Assembly (NCBI GenBank): GCA_963787285.1
Contig: CAWBCM010000005.1
Coordinates: 68,499-132,498 of the forward strand
Length of the DNA: 64,000 nt
Direction of reading: 5' to 3'
From: JAHEJN01 sp963787285
GTDB lineage: Bacteria; Actinomycetota; Acidimicrobiia; Acidimicrobiales; JAHEJN01
A program made the translations under genes and the position numbers. The number at the start of each line of letters is the position of its first letter. Position 1 is the first letter of the stretch. Below are positions 1-11,977 of the stretch, piece by piece. The notes under the pieces are model-generated. The model was not told the origin of the DNA. It made no database searches and worked only from the letters and a program-made list of their open reading frames with translations.

Positions 1-999
1 CATCGACGCGTTCTGCGGGAGGTTGCGTTCGCCTCGCCGCCTCGCCACGGCCGTGACGCGTGTGACGATCCACCGGGCGGCGAAGAAGCCACCGACTGCG
101 TAGACCGATCCGATCACCTCGTCGATCAGGTAGTGCTCGCCCAGGTACACCGTGCTGAAGTAGATCGCAGCCGGGTACAGGAGCGACACGATGCCCCAAC
201 GGCGACCGAAGGCCATGAACACGAACATGGCGAGCAGCGTGGCGTACGCCGCGTGCAGCGATGGCACCGCGGCCACCGGATTGGGGGAGAGCTTGTCGTA
301 GAGCGTCGGCACCGATCGCAGGCCGAGGTGCGACCAGGCCTCGGCCGACAGATGGACGAACCCGTCGGTGTAGCCCTCGTCGCGGGCCAGCCACGGTGGT
401 GCGGCGGGGAACGCGACGAAGGTGAGGAAGCCGGCGAAGGAGGTCACCACGATGCTGGTCACGTAGTTCCAGTAGTGCTGGGGTCGCCTCCGCCAGATCA
501 GGAACGCGAGCGCGAAGGGCACCACGAAGTGCAGCATGTACACGCCGTACATCGCCACCTCGAACGCGCCGGCGTCGCCGTCGTAGAACCAGTTCTGGAG
601 ACGGGTCGTCGGCAGCTGCCCGCCGAAGAGCACCTCGTCGGCCCGGATCAGCCCCGAGAACTCCACCCGGCTGTTGAGGTCGTCGGCCACCCCTCGGAAC
701 GACTCGTACACGAACAGCAGGGCAATGAACGGGGCGAATCGCACGATTCCGTCGCGGGTGGCGCCGACGGCGACGAATCCGAAGAAGAGGAGCACGAAGA
801 GCTTGTCGGGGGTGGGCCACGAGGGCACCATCGAGAACCAGATGAGCCACGCGATCGCACCAACGGTGCCGAGCAGGCGACCGTGCTTGGCGAAGAACCC
901 GGGGATCGCCTCGCTCCGGTCGTCGACGGGAGCCTCGCTGCGGTCGAGCAGGTCGGCCGTAACCGCGCGATCGTCCCGGGTCAGCTCGACGATCTCCAT
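1..999 (-). CDS. PAP2-superfamily membrane phosphatase/phosphotransferase (C-terminus outside window)
   Basis: An open frame runs from an ATG at 999 on the minus strand to the window edge, 333 codons without a stop. It has a charged N-terminus of about 40 residues and then several hydrophobic segments. The PAP2 signature is visible near the C-terminal end as AAVPSLHAAY (PSxxH block) followed by STVYLGEHYLIDE (the His...Asp block). The layout resembles bacterial Aur1/inositolphosphotransferase-like PAP2 proteins, which act on lipid phosphates or polyprenyl-phosphate-linked substrates at the membrane. The substrate cannot be read from the sequence. It lies 41 nt downstream of the glycosyltransferase stop on the same strand, so the two may form an envelope-lipid or glycan operon. 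Confidence 0.85.
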   Translation of the reverse strand, partial: MEIVELTRDDRAVTADLLDRSEAPVDDRSEAIPGFFAKHGRLLGTVGAIAWLIWFSMVPSWPTPDKLFVLLFFGFVAVGATRDGIVRFAPFIALLFVYESFRGVADDLNSRVEFSGLIRADEVLFGGQLPTTRLQNWFYDGDAGAFEVAMYGVYMLHFVVPFALAFLIWRRRPQHYWNYVTSIVVTSFAGFLTFVAFPAAPPWLARDEGYTDGFVHLSAEAWSHLGLRSVPTLYDKLSPNPVAAVPSLHAAYATLLAMFVFMAFGRRWGIVSLLYPAAIYFSTVYLGEHYLIDEVIGSVYAVGGFFAARWIVTRVTAVARRRGERNLPQNASM

Positions 1000-1039
1000 C
1001 GCTGTCAATCGGCTCCGGACCAGGGTTCTTTAGGGCAGT

Positions 1040-2578
1040 TCATCGTCCATCGAGCCGGAACAACAGGACTTCACGATCGAGATCGGGAGCCGGCTGCTCG
1101 GTGTAGCCGCGAGCAGCCATCCGATCGCGAACCAGCTCGGTGTAGTCGCGCTCGGGTCGGGTCAGATTCCCGACCATCACCACGACCGTGGCGCCCGAGG
1201 CTCGCTGGTCGAGCACTGCGTCGAGGTACTCGGGCCCCCACGTGCTCGATGCATGGGGGAGCCCAAAGCTCGGTGCATCGATCGGATGCGCGGCCTCCAC
1301 CGGATTGACCCACATCAGCGAGGGAGCGTCCTCGAAGACCCACTCGCCGCCCTCGTCGACGAAGAAGTCCCGATCCTTGCCCATCACGTGCATCGGTTCG
1401 AGCACCACCACCGTGGACGCCGGGTCGGTGTTCGCGTTCACCCAGTCGACCGCCATCTCCCAGCTCGCCGACTCGTCCACCTGATCGACCCACGTCGGCG
1501 CCACGGCGACGAAGGCCGCGGCCACGGCGAGCGTTGCGGCCATCGGGCGTTGGAGGCGACTGATCCCGGCCGCCACCAGTAGCGAGGCGGCGGGCAGTGT
1601 CCAGATCAGGTAGCGCGGCAGGTAAACATCGGCGTTGGCGAATCGGGCCAGGAGAAACGGGACCAGGACGCCGGCGACGGTCCAGACGGCCAGCCCGCGG
1701 ACCTGCCACGGCCCGAGCCCCGGACGTGATCGCGGGAAACCGCCCACGACCAGGGCAACCAGGCCGGCGAGGAGCACGGCCCCGGGGAAGAGGAACTGGA
1801 TCTGGCCGTTCCACGGCGCCGCCAGCTCGGTGTCGAATCGGGTCGCATTGGAGGCGTTGACGACCAGCTGCGGCAGCAAAGGCACCAGCACCAGGCCGCC
1901 GACCAGCATCGCCCCGAACACCTTGGATGGCGTGAGCGTGCGCTTCCTCAGGCCCACGCCGATCAGGTAGGGGAAGGCGAGTAGCCCGAAGGACGTCAGG
2001 AGATGGAGGTTCAGCGCGAGCCCGGCCGAGACCGCGGCGATGGTGCCGTTGCGACGCGAGCCGTCGTTCACCCAGCGAATCAGGTAGGCGTTGGCAACGG
2101 TCGTCGCGAGGAGCGCCAGGCCGTAGGGCCGGGCGTCGGTGGCCGCCGAGAGAACCGTCGCATGAACGGTGAGGAGGGCCACGGCGACCCAGGCGGTACG
2201 GCGGCCGTCGAGCTCCTCGGCCAACCGGAACAAGACGACGAGGGTCAGGATGCAAGCCAGGAGCGACGGGATCCGCATGGAGAACACGCTGTGGCCCGCC
2301 ACGGTGGTCCAGGTCCACATGAGCACGCCGTACAACGGCCCGTTCGACTCGAATTCGAAGTGGCGGGCGAGCATGTCGGGTAGCGAGCCCTCCACCTCCC
2401 AGAGCGTGGTGATCTCGTCGACCCATGGTGGCCGCACCAGTCTGGCGGTGGCGATCGCTGCGAAAATGGCCACCGTGGTGAACGCGACCGGCTCGAGGAA
2501 ATACCTCGGCGGCGACGTCTCGTCGACCCGTGGCGCGGGCGTCGGCGGGCGCGGCGCGGGATCCAGGGTGGCCGTCAT
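1040..2578 (-). CDS. GT-C (family 39-like) membrane glycosyltransferase
   Basis: The 512-residue protein starts MTATLDPAP, has a Pro-rich cytoplasmic tail, and then many hydrophobic segments. An acidic motif after the first membrane segment (PPWVDEITTLWE) is the usual DE motif of polyprenyl-phosphate-sugar-dependent GT-C enzymes such as ArnT/PMT-like mannosyltransferases. The last ~150 residues form a soluble domain outside the membrane. A transfer of sugar from a lipid-linked donor at the outer face of the membrane is expected from the family; the acceptor is unknown. The frame stays open for a long way upstream, opposite prfC, but that part is a shadow. The ATG at 2578 is chosen because the hydrophobic protein begins there and prfC lies divergently beyond. 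Confidence 0.85.
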   Translation of the reverse strand: MTATLDPAPRPPTPAPRVDETSPPRYFLEPVAFTTVAIFAAIATARLVRPPWVDEITTLWEVEGSLPDMLARHFEFESNGPLYGVLMWTWTTVAGHSVFSMRIPSLLACILTLVVLFRLAEELDGRRTAWVAVALLTVHATVLSAATDARPYGLALLATTVANAYLIRWVNDGSRRNGTIAAVSAGLALNLHLLTSFGLLAFPYLIGVGLRKRTLTPSKVFGAMLVGGLVLVPLLPQLVVNASNATRFDTELAAPWNGQIQFLFPGAVLLAGLVALVVGGFPRSRPGLGPWQVRGLAVWTVAGVLVPFLLARFANADVYLPRYLIWTLPAASLLVAAGISRLQRPMAATLAVAAAFVAVAPTWVDQVDESASWEMAVDWVNANTDPASTVVVLEPMHVMGKDRDFFVDEGGEWVFEDAPSLMWVNPVEAAHPIDAPSFGLPHASSTWGPEYLDAVLDQRASGATVVVMVGNLTRPERDYTELVRDRMAARGYTEQPAPDLDREVLLFRLDGR

Positions 2579-2671
2579 GGGGAATCCGGTCGGCCGCGTG
2601 GTCACGGAGTTGAGCGGTCGAATCGCGGGTGCGCCCTCGTAGGATTGATGGTTCGCTACTCCGGATGCCGT

Positions 2672-4258
2672 GTGTCGACAACTCCCCCGAACGTCCTTCT
2701 CGTTCAAGCCGAACGACGCCGTACCTTCGCGATCATCTCGCATCCCGATGCCGGCAAGACCACCCTGACCGAGAAGTTCCTGCTCTATTCGGGAGCGGTG
2801 ACGGCGGCGGGCTCGGTGAAGGCGCGTGCCGGTGGTCGCTCCGCCCGCTCCGACTGGATGGCCATGGAGCAGGAGCGCGGCATCTCCATTGCCTCGACGG
2901 TGCTGCAGTTCGACTACCGCGGTCACGTCGTGAACCTGCTCGACACCCCGGGTCACCGCGATTTCTCCGAAGACACCTACCGCGTTCTGGCTGCCGCCGA
3001 CGCTGCGGTGATGGTTCTCGACACCGCCAAGGGCATCGAGCCGCAGACCCTCAAGCTGTTCGAGGTCTGTCGAGCGCGCAACATGCCGGTACTCACGCTG
3101 CTCAACAAGTTCGACCGTCCCGGACTCGACCCGCTCGAGCTGCTCGATCAGATCGAGGATCAGATCAATCTCCGCCCGACGCCCATCACCTGGCCGGTGG
3201 GCATACCGGGCGACTTCCGGGGCGTCATCGACCGACGCAGCGGTGACTTCATCCGTTTCACCCGCACCGCACGGGGGTCGACGGAGGCGCCCGAGGAGGT
3301 CGTGCCCGCCGATCGAGCCGCCGCCGAGGAAGGGGAGTCGTGGCAGACGGCGATCGAGGAGGTCGCTCTGCTCGACGAGGTCGGCGCCACCCACGACGAC
3401 GTCACCTTCCGGAGCGGGAAGACGAGCCCCCTGTTCGTCGGCTCGGCGCTGACCAACTTCGGCGTGCGCCATCTCCTCGACGGGGTCATCGACTTGGCGC
3501 CGGCGCCCGAGGAGCGCCTGACCGCCGACGGCGACCTTCGCGATCTCGATGCACCGTTCTCGGGGTTCGTGTTCAAGGTCCAGGCCAACATGGACAAGTC
3601 GCACCGCGATCGGGTGGCCTTCGTGCGGGTGAACTCGGGCCACTTCGAACGGGGTATGACCGTCACCCACGGCCCCTCGGGCAAACCCTTCTCCACCAAG
3701 TACGCGGCCAGCGTGTTCGGCGAGGAACGCGAGACCATCGACGACGCCTACCCGGGCGACATCGTCGGCCTGGTGAACGCCAGCGGTCTCCAGATCGGCG
3801 ACACGCTGTACGTCGACGCCAGCGTCGAGTTCCCGCCCATCCCGCGCTTCGAGCCCGAAGTGTTCTCCGTCGCCCGCCCCAAGGACGTCTCGCGCTTCAA
3901 GCAGTTCCGTCGTGGCCTGAGCCAGCTCGAGCAGGAGGGCGTGGTGCAGGTGTTGCGCGACGAGCAGTCGGGCGATGTCTCGCCGGTGCTCGCCGCCGTC
4001 GGGGTCATGCAGTTCGAGGTGTTCGCACACCGGCTCGAGAACGAGTTCGGTGCCGTGGTCGAGCTGTCGCCGACGTCGTACACGGTGGCCCGCCGCACCG
4101 ATCCCGCCACCGCCGAGAAACTGAGGAGCATCTCCGCGGTGCGAGTGATGAGCGCCGAGGACGGCAGCCTCTTCGCCCTCTTCGAGAGCATCTACCGGCT
4201 CCAGCGTCTGCAGAACGAGAACCCCGAGTGGTGCCTCGAACGGATCGTCCCGTCCTGA
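2672..4258 (+). CDS. prfC: peptide chain release factor 3 (RF3)
   Basis: Translational GTPase that recycles RF1/RF2 from the ribosome. All G motifs are present: HPDAGKTT (G1) near residue 24, DTPGH (G3) and NKFD (G4), followed by the RF3-type second and third domains ending in NENPEWCLERIVPS. The length of 528 aa is standard. The GTG at 2672 gives the typical RF3 start (MSTTPPN, then RRRTFAIISHPDAGKTT). A TTG/ATG at 2645/2648 in frame would add eight or nine residues not usual for the family. No Shine-Dalgarno sequence precedes the GTG. A TAGGAT box at 2640-2645 could be a promoter giving a short leader of about 20 nt. Confidence 0.95.
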   Translation: MSTTPPNVLLVQAERRRTFAIISHPDAGKTTLTEKFLLYSGAVTAAGSVKARAGGRSARSDWMAMEQERGISIASTVLQFDYRGHVVNLLDTPGHRDFSEDTYRVLAAADAAVMVLDTAKGIEPQTLKLFEVCRARNMPVLTLLNKFDRPGLDPLELLDQIEDQINLRPTPITWPVGIPGDFRGVIDRRSGDFIRFTRTARGSTEAPEEVVPADRAAAEEGESWQTAIEEVALLDEVGATHDDVTFRSGKTSPLFVGSALTNFGVRHLLDGVIDLAPAPEERLTADGDLRDLDAPFSGFVFKVQANMDKSHRDRVAFVRVNSGHFERGMTVTHGPSGKPFSTKYAASVFGEERETIDDAYPGDIVGLVNASGLQIGDTLYVDASVEFPPIPRFEPEVFSVARPKDVSRFKQFRRGLSQLEQEGVVQVLRDEQSGDVSPVLAAVGVMQFEVFAHRLENEFGAVVELSPTSYTVARRTDPATAEKLRSISAVRVMSAEDGSLFALFESIYRLQRLQNENPEWCLERIVPS

Positions 4259-4282
4259 CCCGACGGGGGCGCCGACGTCAGG
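4254..4282. terminator. small hairpin between convergent prfC and methyltransferase stops
   Basis: CCTGAC (4254-4259) pairs with GTCAGG (4277-4282) around a GC-rich loop. Each arm contains the stop codon of one of the two converging genes. There is no T-run. It could serve as a weak bidirectional terminator; this is inferred only from position. Confidence 0.35.
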
Positions 4283-5150
4283 CGATGCACTCCCAGGTTG
4301 CGAACATGTAGGACGGCTCGAATCCGTGCCGGTCGGCCTCGCCGGCATCGGCCACCACGGCGAGATCATCGACGATCGCCGTTGCGAGCAGATCGGCCAC
4401 GTCGAACTCCGCCGCCAGCGCGGTGTCCGGCGGCACCTCGCCGGCCACCACCGCCGCGTGCCAGGGCTCGGTGACCAGCAGCGCAACGTCGAATCCGGCG
4501 GCGCGAAGACGGGCGGTGAGGTCGTGACCGAAGCGCCAGAACACCGGGGTGTTGTCGCCGTGGAACTCCGGTGCCTCGGGTGGTGCGGTGTGGCCCTGGA
4601 GCAATGGCACCTGGAGGAACATCCGCCCCCCGGGGCGCAGCACCCGGACGATCTCGGCCAGAGCGGCGTCGGTGTCGGGAACGTGTTCGAGCACGTGGGG
4701 CGTGAGGATGACATCGATCGACGAGTCGGGAAGGTCGATGGCCTGCAGATCGATCTTCACGCTGGCCCGGTGGGCGCCCTCGTCGAAGTCGCTGGCGGTG
4801 TAGTCGAACCAGCGGCTCATCGCCGCGCGGTAGTCGGCACCCAGTCGTGGGCTGGTCTCCAGCACGACCGAGCCCAGCGCCGGCTCCATGCGTCGCTGCA
4901 TGCAGAAGAAGAGGAAGCGGTCGCGGGCAATCGACCCGCAGTCGGGGCACAACGCCGACTCGGAGTGGGCACCGCCCCCGAACACCGGCCCCGACCACCG
5001 GCAGATGTTGCAGCTCACCGCGCCGGAAGCGGTCGGTGGGTCCCATGGCGAAGCCACGTCGGCGAGCCGAGACCGCACCGAGCCCCGATCGCGGGCACCG
5101 AGCCTGCGAAACAGGCTCGAGGTCGCGAAACGGCTGCGCAGGGAGGCCAC
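4278..5150 (-). CDS. class I SAM-dependent methyltransferase with N-terminal zinc ribbon
   Basis: A 290-residue protein. Cys47/Cys50 (CNIC) and Cys68/Cys71 (CPDC) form a four-cysteine zinc-ribbon-like motif before the methyltransferase fold. The fold shows an LETSPRLG strand, then DVILTPHVLEHVPD (motif IV region) and IVRVLRPGG, typical of Methyltransf_11. The substrate is unknown; the zinc ribbon suggests binding of a macromolecule, but that is inference. The GTG at 5150 is 6 nt from a TAGGGT box on the minus strand, which supports this start as leaderless. It is divergent from another methyltransferase and convergent with prfC. Confidence 0.8.
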   Translation of the reverse strand: MASLRSRFATSSLFRRLGARDRGSVRSRLADVASPWDPPTASGAVSCNICRWSGPVFGGGAHSESALCPDCGSIARDRFLFFCMQRRMEPALGSVVLETSPRLGADYRAAMSRWFDYTASDFDEGAHRASVKIDLQAIDLPDSSIDVILTPHVLEHVPDTDAALAEIVRVLRPGGRMFLQVPLLQGHTAPPEAPEFHGDNTPVFWRFGHDLTARLRAAGFDVALLVTEPWHAAVVAGEVPPDTALAAEFDVADLLATAIVDDLAVVADAGEADRHGFEPSYMFATWECIA

Positions 5151-5156
5151 GTCGAG

Positions 5157-5162
5157 ACCCTA
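5157..5162 (-). promoter_or_regulatory. TAGGGT -10 box, leaderless promoter of the zinc-ribbon methyltransferase
   Basis: Minus-strand TAGGGT lies 6 nt upstream of the GTG at 5150, with no ribosome binding site between. The spacing matches the other leaderless starts in the window. Confidence 0.6.
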
Positions 5163-5203
5163 CCCGCCGCCCGTCGGCGGCCAGCCGGTCGCGGCGGCAC
5201 GGC

Positions 5204-5209
5204 TAGGGT
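5204..5209 (+). promoter_or_regulatory. TAGGGT -10 box, leaderless promoter
   Basis: TAGGGT is 8 nt upstream of the ATG at 5218. No Shine-Dalgarno sequence intervenes, so the transcript probably starts at the A of the start codon. Confidence 0.6.
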
Positions 5210-5217
5210 GACCCGCG

Positions 5218-6258
5218 ATGAGTGATCAGGGTTCCGCCGAGCTGACCCCGAAGGTCGAGTACTACAACGTCGACCGGTTCTGGAACGAGCTCCCCGCCGT
5301 CATCGACCATCAGTGCCGTCGCGGACCGGGTGACCCCGACGAGTGGTGGAGCCTCTACCTGAAACGCGTGTACGCCACGCCGCCCCGCAAGCGGGCGTTG
5401 GTGATCGGCTGCGGAAACGGGTGGGTCGAGCGGCATCTGGCCGACATCGGCGTTGCGGAGCACTTCGACGCCTTCGACGTCGACCCTGCGTATGTGGCGA
5501 CGTGCGAGGACGAGCGCGGCGACCGACCCATCCGCTACTTCGTGAGCGACTTCCGCACCTTCGAGCCCACCGAGAAGTACGACCTGATCGTGAATCACGC
5601 CGCGCTGCATCACGCGCAGTACCTGTACCGGCTGACCGCACAGTTGGCGAAGGCGCTCACTCCCGACGGCATCTTCGTGCACTGGGAGTACCTCGGACCC
5701 GATCGCAACCAGTACGCCGACCACCACGTCGCCCACATGGAGGAGGTGAACCGGGCCATGCCCGAGCGCTTCCACTCCGCCTTTCGGCTACGCCCGTTCC
5801 TCAGCGCCGCCATCGCCGGTGACCCCACCGAGGCGGTGCACGCGAGCGAGATCGTGCGAGCGGTCGAGCAGTACTTCACCGTTCTCGAACGCCACGACAT
5901 CGGCGGCGGTCTGGCCTACCAGATGCTCTGGAACAACATCGCCGAGTTCGAGGATCCGACCGACACCGAAGCGGCCGGGATCCTCGAAGCGCTCCTCGAC
6001 CAGGACGCCCGGGAGACCGACGACGGCACGGTCCCGGTCTTTTTCGGCTTCATCGTGGCGGGACACCGGCCCGACGCCGGTCGGTCGTTGAGCGCGCGAT
6101 TCGATCGGCTGGTCCGCGAGCCCGTGCGCGAAGCCCTGGCCCGTCGGATGAAGAACCTGTACCTCGGTCAGATCGTCCGCTGGGTCCGCCGCCATCACCT
6201 CTGGGACCCGCGGCGCTGGACTCGTCGAGGTCGCGTGCGGCACCCCGTCACGAACTGA
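5218..6258 (+). CDS. class I SAM-dependent methyltransferase
   Basis: A 346-residue protein. The SAM-binding glycine motif is LVIGCGNGWVERHLAD around residue 62, followed by AFDVDPAYV (acidic residue that binds the ribose) and the DLIVNHAALHH region. The C-terminal ~100 residues are Arg-rich and include PVREALARRMKNLYL, which may contact a membrane or nucleic acid. The target molecule is not recognisable. The gene has its own leaderless promoter and is followed 47 nt later by secA. Confidence 0.8.
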   Translation: MSDQGSAELTPKVEYYNVDRFWNELPAVIDHQCRRGPGDPDEWWSLYLKRVYATPPRKRALVIGCGNGWVERHLADIGVAEHFDAFDVDPAYVATCEDERGDRPIRYFVSDFRTFEPTEKYDLIVNHAALHHAQYLYRLTAQLAKALTPDGIFVHWEYLGPDRNQYADHHVAHMEEVNRAMPERFHSAFRLRPFLSAAIAGDPTEAVHASEIVRAVEQYFTVLERHDIGGGLAYQMLWNNIAEFEDPTDTEAAGILEALLDQDARETDDGTVPVFFGFIVAGHRPDAGRSLSARFDRLVREPVREALARRMKNLYLGQIVRWVRRHHLWDPRRWTRRGRVRHPVTN

Positions 6259-6289
6259 CCCCGCGGCCGGTGGCGGCTGTGGCGGCCGG

Positions 6290-6295
6290 TACAGT
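6290..6295 (+). promoter_or_regulatory. TACAGT -10 box upstream of secA
   Basis: TACAGT ends 10 nt before the ATG at 6306. The intervening sequence (ggtctccctc) has no ribosome binding site, which suggests a leaderless or near-leaderless secA mRNA. Confidence 0.5.
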
Positions 6296-6305
6296 GGTCT
6301 CCCTC

Positions 6306-9059
<2,754 letters not shown>

Positions 9060-9083
9060 GCGTTCGCCCACCCGAGGTCACTG

Positions 9084-10302
9084 GTGAAGGATTTCAGCGA
9101 AGAGATCGCCGCGCTCCGCTCGCGCCACGCCGATGCCGCGGCCTACCTGAAGATCGACGACCTGCGGGCTCGTCAACCCGAGCTCGAACACACCTCGGCC
9201 GAGCAGGGGCTGTGGGACGATCCCGAACGGGCCAGGAAGATCACCGGTGAGCTGGCGGCCATCACCGAGGATCTCGAGGTCTTCGACTCCCTGACCACCG
9301 CGGTCGACGATGCGGCCACGCTGTACGAGATGGCCCGCGAAGAGGCCGACGAATCGCTCGAGGCCGAGATCACCGAGGCGATCGCGGCGACGGCGGCCCG
9401 GTTCGATCAGCTCGAGTTGCGGTCGCTGTTCACCGGTGAGCACGACGACAGCGACGCGGTGTGTCACATCCAGTCGGGGGAGGGCGGCACCGACGCCCAG
9501 GACTGGGCCGAGATGCTGTTGCGGATGTACACGCGTTGGGCCGAACAGAACGGGTTCACCGTCGAGATCGAGGCCGTGAACGAAGGGGCCGAAGCCGGGC
9601 TCACCTCGTGTGAGTTCATCGATCAAGGGCCGGAATGCCTACGGTCTGCTCCGCAGTCGAGCACGGCGTGCATCGGCTGGTGCGGATCTCACCGTTCAAC
9701 AAGGAAGCCAAGCGCCAGACGGCGTTCGCCTCGATGCACGTGGTGCCGTTCTTCGACGCGGTGGCCAACGAGGTCGACATCGACGAGACCGAGCTGCGCA
9801 TCGACACCTACCGGTCGTCGGGCGCAGGCGGTCAGCACGTCAACGTCACCGATTCGGCGGTGCGCATCACCCACCTGCCGACCGGCATCGTCGTGACGTT
9901 GCCAGAACGAGCGCAGCCAGCATCAGAACAAGGACCGAGCCATGCAGATGCTGGCGGCCCGGCTCCTCGACCTCGAACGCCAGAAGCGCGAGGACGAGCT
10001 GGCGGGAATCGCCGGCGAGTCCAAGCAGCGTCGGCTTCGGCAGCCAGATCCGGTCCTATGTCCTGCAGCCGTACCAGATGGTGAAGGATCTGCGCACCGA
10101 GCACGAGACGGGCAATGTCGACGGTGTGCTCGACGGCGACGTCGACCGCTTCATGGAGTCGTACCTGCAGTGGCAACGGGGCGAGCGTCGCCGACGCCTG
10201 ATGGTGCCACCGACCCGCGAACGTGCCACTGGTAACGTGTTCGTAATGTTCGCTGCCGCCCTGAGAGTCGCGGCGCCTTCGGGCGCTGCCCACCGCCCAT
10301 GA
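9084..10302 (+). CDS. prfB: peptide chain release factor 2 (RF2), reading frame interrupted by four +1 indels
   Basis: Class I release factor that reads UGA and UAA. The N-terminal half is intact from the GTG at 9084 to about 9620. The rest is recovered only by switching frames near 9620, 9657, 9900 and 10029, each a single extra base. The pieces then read as a full RF2 with YRSSGAGGQHVNVTDSAVRI (contains the catalytic GGQ), ERSQHQNKDRAM and SQIRSYVLQPYQMVKDLRT. The usual programmed RF2 frameshift near codon 25 is absent; the first ~180 codons are open. The gene is essential, so true loss is unlikely and sequence errors are suspected. The last frame ends in a TGA that overlaps the ftsE start (ATGA at 10299). 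Confidence 0.85.
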
Positions 10303-10981
10303 TCAAACTCGAGAACGTCACCAAGTTCTACAAGGGCGACGTCGTCGCGCTCCGCGACGCATCCTGTCGACATCAACAAGGGCGAGTTCGTCTTCCTCGT
10401 CGGGCCCTCGGGCTCGGGCAAGTCGCACCTTCATCCGCCTGCTCAACAAGGAGGAGCAGCCCGACAAGGGGCGCATCTTCGTGGCCGGCAAGGACATCGG
10501 CGACGCTGAGCAGCTGGAAGGTGCCGTACCTGCGGCGCAACATCGGCTGCATCTTCCAGGACTTCAAGCTGCTGCCCAACAAGACCGTCGGCCGAGAACG
10601 TGGCCTTCGCGCTCGAGGTGATCGGCCGGCCGAACCACGTGGTGCGCAACCAGGTGCCGGCCATCCTCGAGCTCGTCGGCCTGTCGAAGAAGATGAACAA
10701 CTTCCCCCACGAGCTCTCCGGCGGCGAGCAGCAGCGGGTGTCGATCGCCCGGGCGTTCGTGAACCGGCCGCTGATCCTGCTGGCCGACGAGCCCACCGGC
10801 AACCTCGATCCTGCGACCTCGGTCGGCATCATGCGGCTGCTCGATCGCATCAACCGCACCGGCACCACCGTGGTCATGGCCACGCCACGACCGGGGCATC
10901 GTCGACACCATGCGGCGCCGCGTCGTCGAGCTCGATCGCGGCACCATCGTGCGCGACCAGGTCCGTGGGGTGTACGAGTAA
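10299..10981 (+). CDS. ftsE: cell division ATP-binding protein FtsE, interrupted by five +1 indels
   Basis: ABC ATPase partner of FtsX. Motifs are visible in pieces: GPSGSGKS (Walker A; frame breaks right after it), ELSGGEQQRVSIARAF (signature) and LLADEPTGNLDP (Walker B). The frame is broken by single extra bases near 10365, 10426, 10502, 10590 and 10884. Removing these restores a normal 220-230-residue FtsE ending RGVYE. All five can be placed between codons. FtsX, directly downstream with a 2-nt gap, is intact. FtsEX normally controls periplasmic peptidoglycan hydrolases, which fits the two M23 genes that follow. Confidence 0.88.
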
Positions 10982-10983
10982 CC

Positions 10984-11880
10984 ATGGCGATGAAGGCCAA
11001 CTATCTCGTCCGCGAGACCGGCTCGAACCTGCGGCGGAACATCACGCTCACGTTGGCGTCGATCGTCACCGTCGCGGTGTCGCTCGCGCTGTTCGGCATC
11101 GCGCTGTTGCTGCGCCAGGGCGTCGACAACGCCACGCAGCGATGGGAGGGCGGCATCGAGTTCGTGGTGTTCATGAACGCCGACGCCTCGGCGGCCCAGC
11201 TCCAGGCGGTGGCCGATGCGCTCGACGCCAGCCCAGAGGTGGCCAAGATCACCTTCTTCGACCAGGACAAGGCGTTCGAAGAGTTCAAGGATCTGTTCGA
11301 GGGCACGCCCGAGCTCATCGAGACAGTGCAGCCGTCGGACCTTCCCACGTCGTTTCGCGTGGTGCCCTCCGACACCGACCCCGACGCCGTCGAACAGCTC
11401 GCGAACCGCTTCGAGACCAGTCCGGGCGTGCGCGAGGTGGTGTCGGCCCAGGAGACCATTCGCAACATCGAGAGCCTCACCAACATCGCCAGCTTCATCG
11501 TCCTCTCGGGGTCCGTCTTCCTGCTCGCAGCGGCGGCGGCACTCATCTTCAACACGATCCGCATGGCGATGTTCGCCCGACGCCGCGAGATCGAGGTGAT
11601 GAAGCTCGTCGGCGCCACCAACTGGTTCATCCGGCTGCCGTTCATGGTCGAGGGAATGATCCAGGGACTGCTCGGAGCTGCCGTCGCAGTGGGCGCGGTC
11701 TTCGGTGCCAACTGGGCCCTCGACCGCTACCTCTCGGACCGCAACAGCCTGCAGCTGCTCGAGAGCTTCGTGGTCGCCACCTCCGACGTGTGGCGGACGA
11801 GCTTCCTCCTGGTGGTCATCGGTGTGATCGTGGGCACCGTCGGCTCGGCCATCGCCGTGAGCCGCTTCCTCGACGTCTGA
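10984..11880 (+). CDS. ftsX: cell division permease-like protein FtsX
   Basis: A 298-residue membrane protein. The first membrane helix is near residues 20-45. An extracellular loop of about 120 residues follows (FVVFMNADASAAQLQ...), which is where FtsX binds hydrolase activators. Three more helices lie at the C-terminus, with the RRREIEVMKLVGATNWFIR segment typical of the family between them. It forms the transmembrane part of FtsEX and transmits ATP hydrolysis by FtsE to peptidoglycan hydrolases at the septum. The ATG at 10984 follows the ftsE stop by 2 nt, so translation is probably coupled. Confidence 0.93.
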   Translation: MAMKANYLVRETGSNLRRNITLTLASIVTVAVSLALFGIALLLRQGVDNATQRWEGGIEFVVFMNADASAAQLQAVADALDASPEVAKITFFDQDKAFEEFKDLFEGTPELIETVQPSDLPTSFRVVPSDTDPDAVEQLANRFETSPGVREVVSAQETIRNIESLTNIASFIVLSGSVFLLAAAAALIFNTIRMAMFARRREIEVMKLVGATNWFIRLPFMVEGMIQGLLGAAVAVGAVFGANWALDRYLSDRNSLQLLESFVVATSDVWRTSFLLVVIGVIVGTVGSAIAVSRFLDV

Positions 11881-11977
11881 TCGGCACGAACCAGGCCGAC
11901 CTGCCCCGTCGGAACGCCGATTCTGGGTGAGGCTGCCCAGCGCTCAAGTCTGCTGGCCCATGTGTCGATAGTTCCCT

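Noticed and set aside
1040..4714. Continuous 1224-codon minus-strand frame
   Set aside because: Only the part from 2578 downward looks like a protein; the rest is antisense to prfC and the methyltransferase and has the composition of a high-GC shadow frame.
9084..9200. Programmed +1 frameshift in prfB as in E. coli
   Set aside because: The first ~180 codons of prfB are open with no in-frame UGA near codon 25, and the later frame changes lack the slippery CUU-UGA-C context.
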